DNA of 62,101 nucleotides from an uncultured Eubacterium sp. (GTDB lineage Bacteria > Bacillota_A > Clostridia > Lachnospirales > Lachnospiraceae). Each line of letters starts with the position of its first letter. Position 1 is the stretch's first letter. The stretch lies in contig CAJUSH010000013.1 in the NCBI GenBank assembly GCA_910589045.1, positions 1-62,101 of the forward strand. Direction: 5' to 3'. The notes below the pieces were generated by a model that ran no database searches, was not told the DNA's origin, and was given only the letters and a program-made list of their open reading frames with translations. Positions 59,441 to 62,101 of the stretch are shown here, piece by piece. A program made the position numbers and the translations under genes.

Positions 59441-60078
59441 AATTAAAGTATTATCTGCGCGGGATTGGCATCGGACTGATCATTACGACAATTGTGATGG
59501 CACTTGCGTTTATGCTCCATAAGGACGAGCTGATTTCGGACGAGGAGGTACGTCGGAGGGCGGAAGCGCTCGGGATGGTGATGCCGGAAGAAATCGATGG
59601 GCGGGATACGCTCCTGAACAATGACAGCGCATCTCCGGAAGCGTTGAATGTGCCCCAGAGTGAAGGCAATGTACGCGGTTCCGATGAAACGGATGCTGCA
59701 CAGTCTGTCTCTGCACAGCAGGATGCGGAAAAAAAGCAGGATAACAAAAGTGACAGCAACGCAGATGACAACAGGAAAAATGATCAAAAAAAAGAAGATC
59801 AAAAGAAAGATGACGATCAAAAGGAGGATCAGGAAACCAACGATGATCAGCCAGAGCAGGGAGAGGATGAAGCGGTCGAGCTGTCCATCGTGGGCGGTGA
59901 GTATTCGGACATTGTCTCCCAGAAGCTTTATAAGGCGGGACTCATTGAGGATGCGGATGAATTTAACAAATATCTTGCGGAGGGCGGATTTGATAACCTC
60001 ATCCAGCCCGGTACCTATCTGATTCCGGTGGGATCGGATTATAAGACGATCGTCTCGATTATCACGGAGAAGAAATAA
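59437..60078 (+). CDS. YceG/MltG-like protein lacking the transglycosylase domain
   Basis: A 213-residue protein: one membrane helix (about 10-28), a disordered Asp/Lys/Gln/Asn-rich linker (about 60-145) and a C-terminal LysM-like segment (SIVGGEYSDIVSQKLYKAGLI; FNKYLAEGGFDNLIQPGTYLIP) resembling the N-terminal part of MltG. The MltG catalytic domain with its Glu is absent, so it should not cleave peptidoglycan. GTG 59437 overlaps the SwrB-like stop. It may bind cell wall for flagella. Confidence 0.7.
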   Translation: MKLKYYLRGIGIGLIITTIVMALAFMLHKDELISDEEVRRRAEALGMVMPEEIDGRDTLLNNDSASPEALNVPQSEGNVRGSDETDAAQSVSAQQDAEKKQDNKSDSNADDNRKNDQKKEDQKKDDDQKEDQETNDDQPEQGEDEAVELSIVGGEYSDIVSQKLYKAGLIEDADEFNKYLAEGGFDNLIQPGTYLIPVGSDYKTIVSIITEKK

Positions 60079-60135
60079 GGCAGACGTGAATAGCAATGAA
60101 CGGTCATAAAACAGGAATTGTTTTGTAAAAAGCGC

Positions 60136-60164
60136 TTGCATTATGCAGGCGCTTATGTTATATT
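60136..60164 (+). promoter_or_regulatory. rpsB promoter with overlapping hairpin
   Basis: TTGCAT (60136-60141), 17-bp spacer, TATATT (60159-60164). The stem AAGCGCTTGCA (60130-60140) with TGCAGGCGCTT (60144-60154) covers the -35 and spacer and may end operon transcripts weakly. A leader of about 117 nt follows, with a GCCC/GGGC stem and GCTCC/GGAGC complementarity, suitable for S2 autoregulation but not matched to a known RNA family. Confidence 0.55.
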
Positions 60165-60287
60165 TTAGAAGATTGTGATTACGCCCAAAGGGCATAGCAA
60201 ACACATAGGCGGATCACTGCTCCGGTGCCATACGGTCGAGCGGTGGAGCGATGCCTGTGGAAGAACAAACCAAATGGAGGTAAGAAA

Positions 60288-61025
60288 ATGAGTGTTATTA
60301 CAATGAAACAGCTTTTGGAAGCAGGTGTTCACTTTGGACATCAGACGAGAAGATGGAACCCGAAAATGGCTCCCTACATCTATACCGAGCGCAACGGTAT
60401 CCACATCATCGATCTGCAGAAGTCGGTAGGAAAGGTGGACGAGGCATACAATGCCGTTGCGGATATTGCGGCAAATGGTGGAACGATTCTGTTTGTCGGC
60501 ACTAAGAAGCAGGCGCAGGATGCCATCAAGTCCGAGGCGGAGCGCTGCGGTATGTTCTATGTAAACGAGCGGTGGTTAGGCGGTATGCTGACCAACTTTA
60601 AGACCATCCAGAGCCGTGTAAAGAGATTGAAGGATATCGAGCGCATGGAGGAAGACGGCACATTTGACGTGCTTCCCAAGAAAGAGGTTATTGCGCTTAA
60701 GAAGGAGCTGGAGAAGCTGCAGAGAAACCTTGGCGGTATCAAGGAGATGAAACGGATTCCCGATGCAATCTTTATCGTTGATCCGAAGAAGGAGCGCATC
60801 TGTGTACAGGAGGCTCATACATTAGGTATTCCGCTGATCGGTATCGCTGATACGAACTGTGATCCCGAGGAGCTTGATTATGTGATTCCCGGAAACGACG
60901 ACGCGATTCGTGCGGTGAAGCTCATTGTTTCGAAGATGGCAGATGCCGTTGTCGAGGCAAATCAGGGTGCGGCAGAGGATGTTCCCTACGAAGGCGGAGA
61001 TGCTGCTGAGGAAGCGGAAGCGTAG
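60288..61025 (+). CDS. rpsB: 30S ribosomal protein S2
   Basis: A 245-residue small-subunit protein. MKQLLEAGVHFGHQTRRWNP, YVNERWLGGMLTNFKTIQSR and IPLIGIADTNCDPEELDYVI (in part) are universal S2 signatures. ATG 60288 has GGAGG 7 bp upstream; an upstream ATG at 60225 would add 21 residues not found in the family. Its place after the fla/che operon matches B. subtilis. Confidence 0.97.
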   Translation: MSVITMKQLLEAGVHFGHQTRRWNPKMAPYIYTERNGIHIIDLQKSVGKVDEAYNAVADIAANGGTILFVGTKKQAQDAIKSEAERCGMFYVNERWLGGMLTNFKTIQSRVKRLKDIERMEEDGTFDVLPKKEVIALKKELEKLQRNLGGIKEMKRIPDAIFIVDPKKERICVQEAHTLGIPLIGIADTNCDPEELDYVIPGNDDAIRAVKLIVSKMADAVVEANQGAAEDVPYEGGDAAEEAEA

Positions 61026-61125
61026 AAGTTGGTGTGACAGCGGGCGTTTTCTGCTGCCGATCACAGGGTGAGGGCGGCGGACGCTTTGACTGCTGCGAAT
61101 ATATAAATGTTTGGAGGAAAAAATC

Positions 61126-62061
61126 ATGGCTATTACAGCAGCAATGGTAAAGGAGCTGCGCGAGATTACCGGCGCAGGTATGATGGATTGCAAGAAGGCA
61201 TTGAACGAGACAGACGGCAATATGGATGAGGCTGTCGAGTTTTTGAGAAAGAACGGACAGGCAAAGGCTGAGAAGAAGGCAAGCCGTATCGCTGCGGAGG
61301 GACTTTGTATGGTAGCGACGGAGGGCGATAATGCGGCTGCGGTCGTAGAGGTAAACTCCGAGACCGATTTCGTTGCAAAGAACGAGACCTTCCAGGCGTT
61401 TGTTGCGGCTGTTGCAAAGCAGGCAGTTGCAAGTGAGGCGGCTGATATCGATGCATTCATGGCTGAGAAGTGGATTGAGGACGGTGCAAAGACCGTGTCC
61501 GAGGCACTGGTAGAGAAGGTTGCGGTTATCGGCGAGAACTTGAAGATCCGCCGGTTTGAGAAGGTGAAGGAGGACAATGGCTGTGTTGTTACCTACGTAC
61601 ATGGCGGCGGAAGAATCGGCGTGATCGTGGATGCAGAGACAGAGGTTGTCAACGACACAGTGAAGGAGGGCTTAAAGAATATCGCGATGCAGATCGCGGC
61701 ATTGGCTCCCAAGTATGTTTCCCGTGACGAGGTCAGCGCTGATTACATTGAGCATGAGAAGGAGATTTTACGTGCCCAGATCATGAACGACCCCAAGGAG
61801 TCCCAGAAACCCGAGAAGGTGATCAACGGCATGATCGAGGGACGTATCAGCAAAGAGTTAAAGGAGATCTGCCTGGTAGATCAGGTTTACGTGAAGGCTG
61901 AGGACGGCAAGCAGTCCGTTGCAAAGTATCTGGAGCAGCTCTCTAAGGAAGCCGGTACAACCGTAAAGGTTAAGCGGTTTGTGCGCTTTGAGACCGGTGA
62001 GGGACTTGAGAAGAAGAATGAGGATTTTGCGGCGGAGGTTGCGGCGCAGATGGGCAAATAA
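61126..62061 (+). CDS. tsf: Elongation factor Ts
   Basis: A 311-residue nucleotide-exchange factor for EF-Tu. N-terminal VKELREITGAGMMDCKKAL, the EF-Tu-disrupting SETDFVAKNE motif, and the core and coiled-coil domains are present. ATG 61126 follows GGAGG with 8-bp spacing. It is preceded by a 100-bp gap after rpsB. The remaining 40 bp of the window are AT-rich and hold no gene. Confidence 0.96.
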   Translation: MAITAAMVKELREITGAGMMDCKKALNETDGNMDEAVEFLRKNGQAKAEKKASRIAAEGLCMVATEGDNAAAVVEVNSETDFVAKNETFQAFVAAVAKQAVASEAADIDAFMAEKWIEDGAKTVSEALVEKVAVIGENLKIRRFEKVKEDNGCVVTYVHGGGRIGVIVDAETEVVNDTVKEGLKNIAMQIAALAPKYVSRDEVSADYIEHEKEILRAQIMNDPKESQKPEKVINGMIEGRISKELKEICLVDQVYVKAEDGKQSVAKYLEQLSKEAGTTVKVKRFVRFETGEGLEKKNEDFAAEVAAQMGK

Positions 62062-62101
62062 GCGAATTTTTCAATTCAAATTTAATTAAAGTATTTATAG
62101 G

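Noticed and set aside
1..62101. tRNA, rRNA, insertion sequences, prophage or integrase
   Set aside because: No cloverleaf, rRNA motif, transposase, integrase or flanking target duplication was seen when reading the intergenic regions.

Overview
The window is a continuous stretch of chromosome from a motile, spore-forming, anaerobic Firmicute. It most likely belongs to the Lachnospiraceae (Roseburia/Butyrivibrio-like). The evidence is an Nfn-type ferredoxin:NADP oxidoreductase, CodY, sporulation SigK, DUF5716/DUF5717 proteins (from memory a Lachnospiraceae signature), strong AGGAGG ribosome sites, and a single giant fla/che operon with FliY, CheC, CheD, FlhF/FlhG and SigD. Species cannot be fixed from sequence alone.

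Layout. 1-5.2 kb: end of nfnA, gltA/nfnB, a tandem rhamnose-mutarotase-like protein, the Na+/Ser-Thr symporter SstT, a DUF5808 mini-gene interrupted by an amber codon (minus strand), and a PLP aminotransferase (minus strand). 5.2-14.5 kb: a plus-strand gene run led by four uncharacterised genes: a giant Ig-like plus helical-repeat protein (DUF5717), an Hsp70/actin-fold protein (DUF5716), a TPR protein and a coiled-coil membrane protein. A His-rich CsoR-like repressor and a UvrD/PcrA-type helicase follow. 14.5-19.1 kb: DUF1292 protein (minus), a GH13 isoamylase homologue that has lost its catalytic residues, TraX-like and DUF5662 proteins, and SigK without a pro-sequence. 19.1-25.2 kb: structured intergenic DNA, then comM-dprA-topA-codY. 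25.5-60 kb: the fla/che operon. 60.2 kb to the end: rpsB and tsf.

The order dprA-topA-...-codY-flgB ... sigD-swrB-rpsB-tsf is the classical Bacillus order, with local changes. trmFO, xerC and hslVU are absent between topA and codY. flbD and cheY are absent from their usual places. motAB is inserted after flgE, and a PilZ protein lies between flhG and cheB. Function follows the order: rod and MS ring (flgB, flgC, fliE, fliF), C ring and export ATPase (fliG-fliJ), hook (fliK, flgD, flgE), stator (motAB, fliL), switch (fliM, fliY), export gate (fliOPQR, flhBA), placement (flhF, flhG), c-di-GMP input (PilZ), chemotaxis (cheB, A, W, C, D), then sigD for late genes.

Main points for a second look: (1) the DUF5717/DUF5716/TPR/membrane cassette, which looks like an undescribed Hsp70-like ATPase system; (2) the GH13 pseudoenzyme; (3) an 88-nt structured repeat present twice with a compensatory base change; (4) a 13/15 CodY box inside the codY promoter and a weaker one before flgB; (5) a promoter/terminator arrangement between flgE and motA; (6) SigK without a pro-sequence; (7) an atypical FlgD tail. 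No tRNA, rRNA, CRISPR array, IS element or prophage was seen. All family assignments were made by reading the sequence, without database searches.
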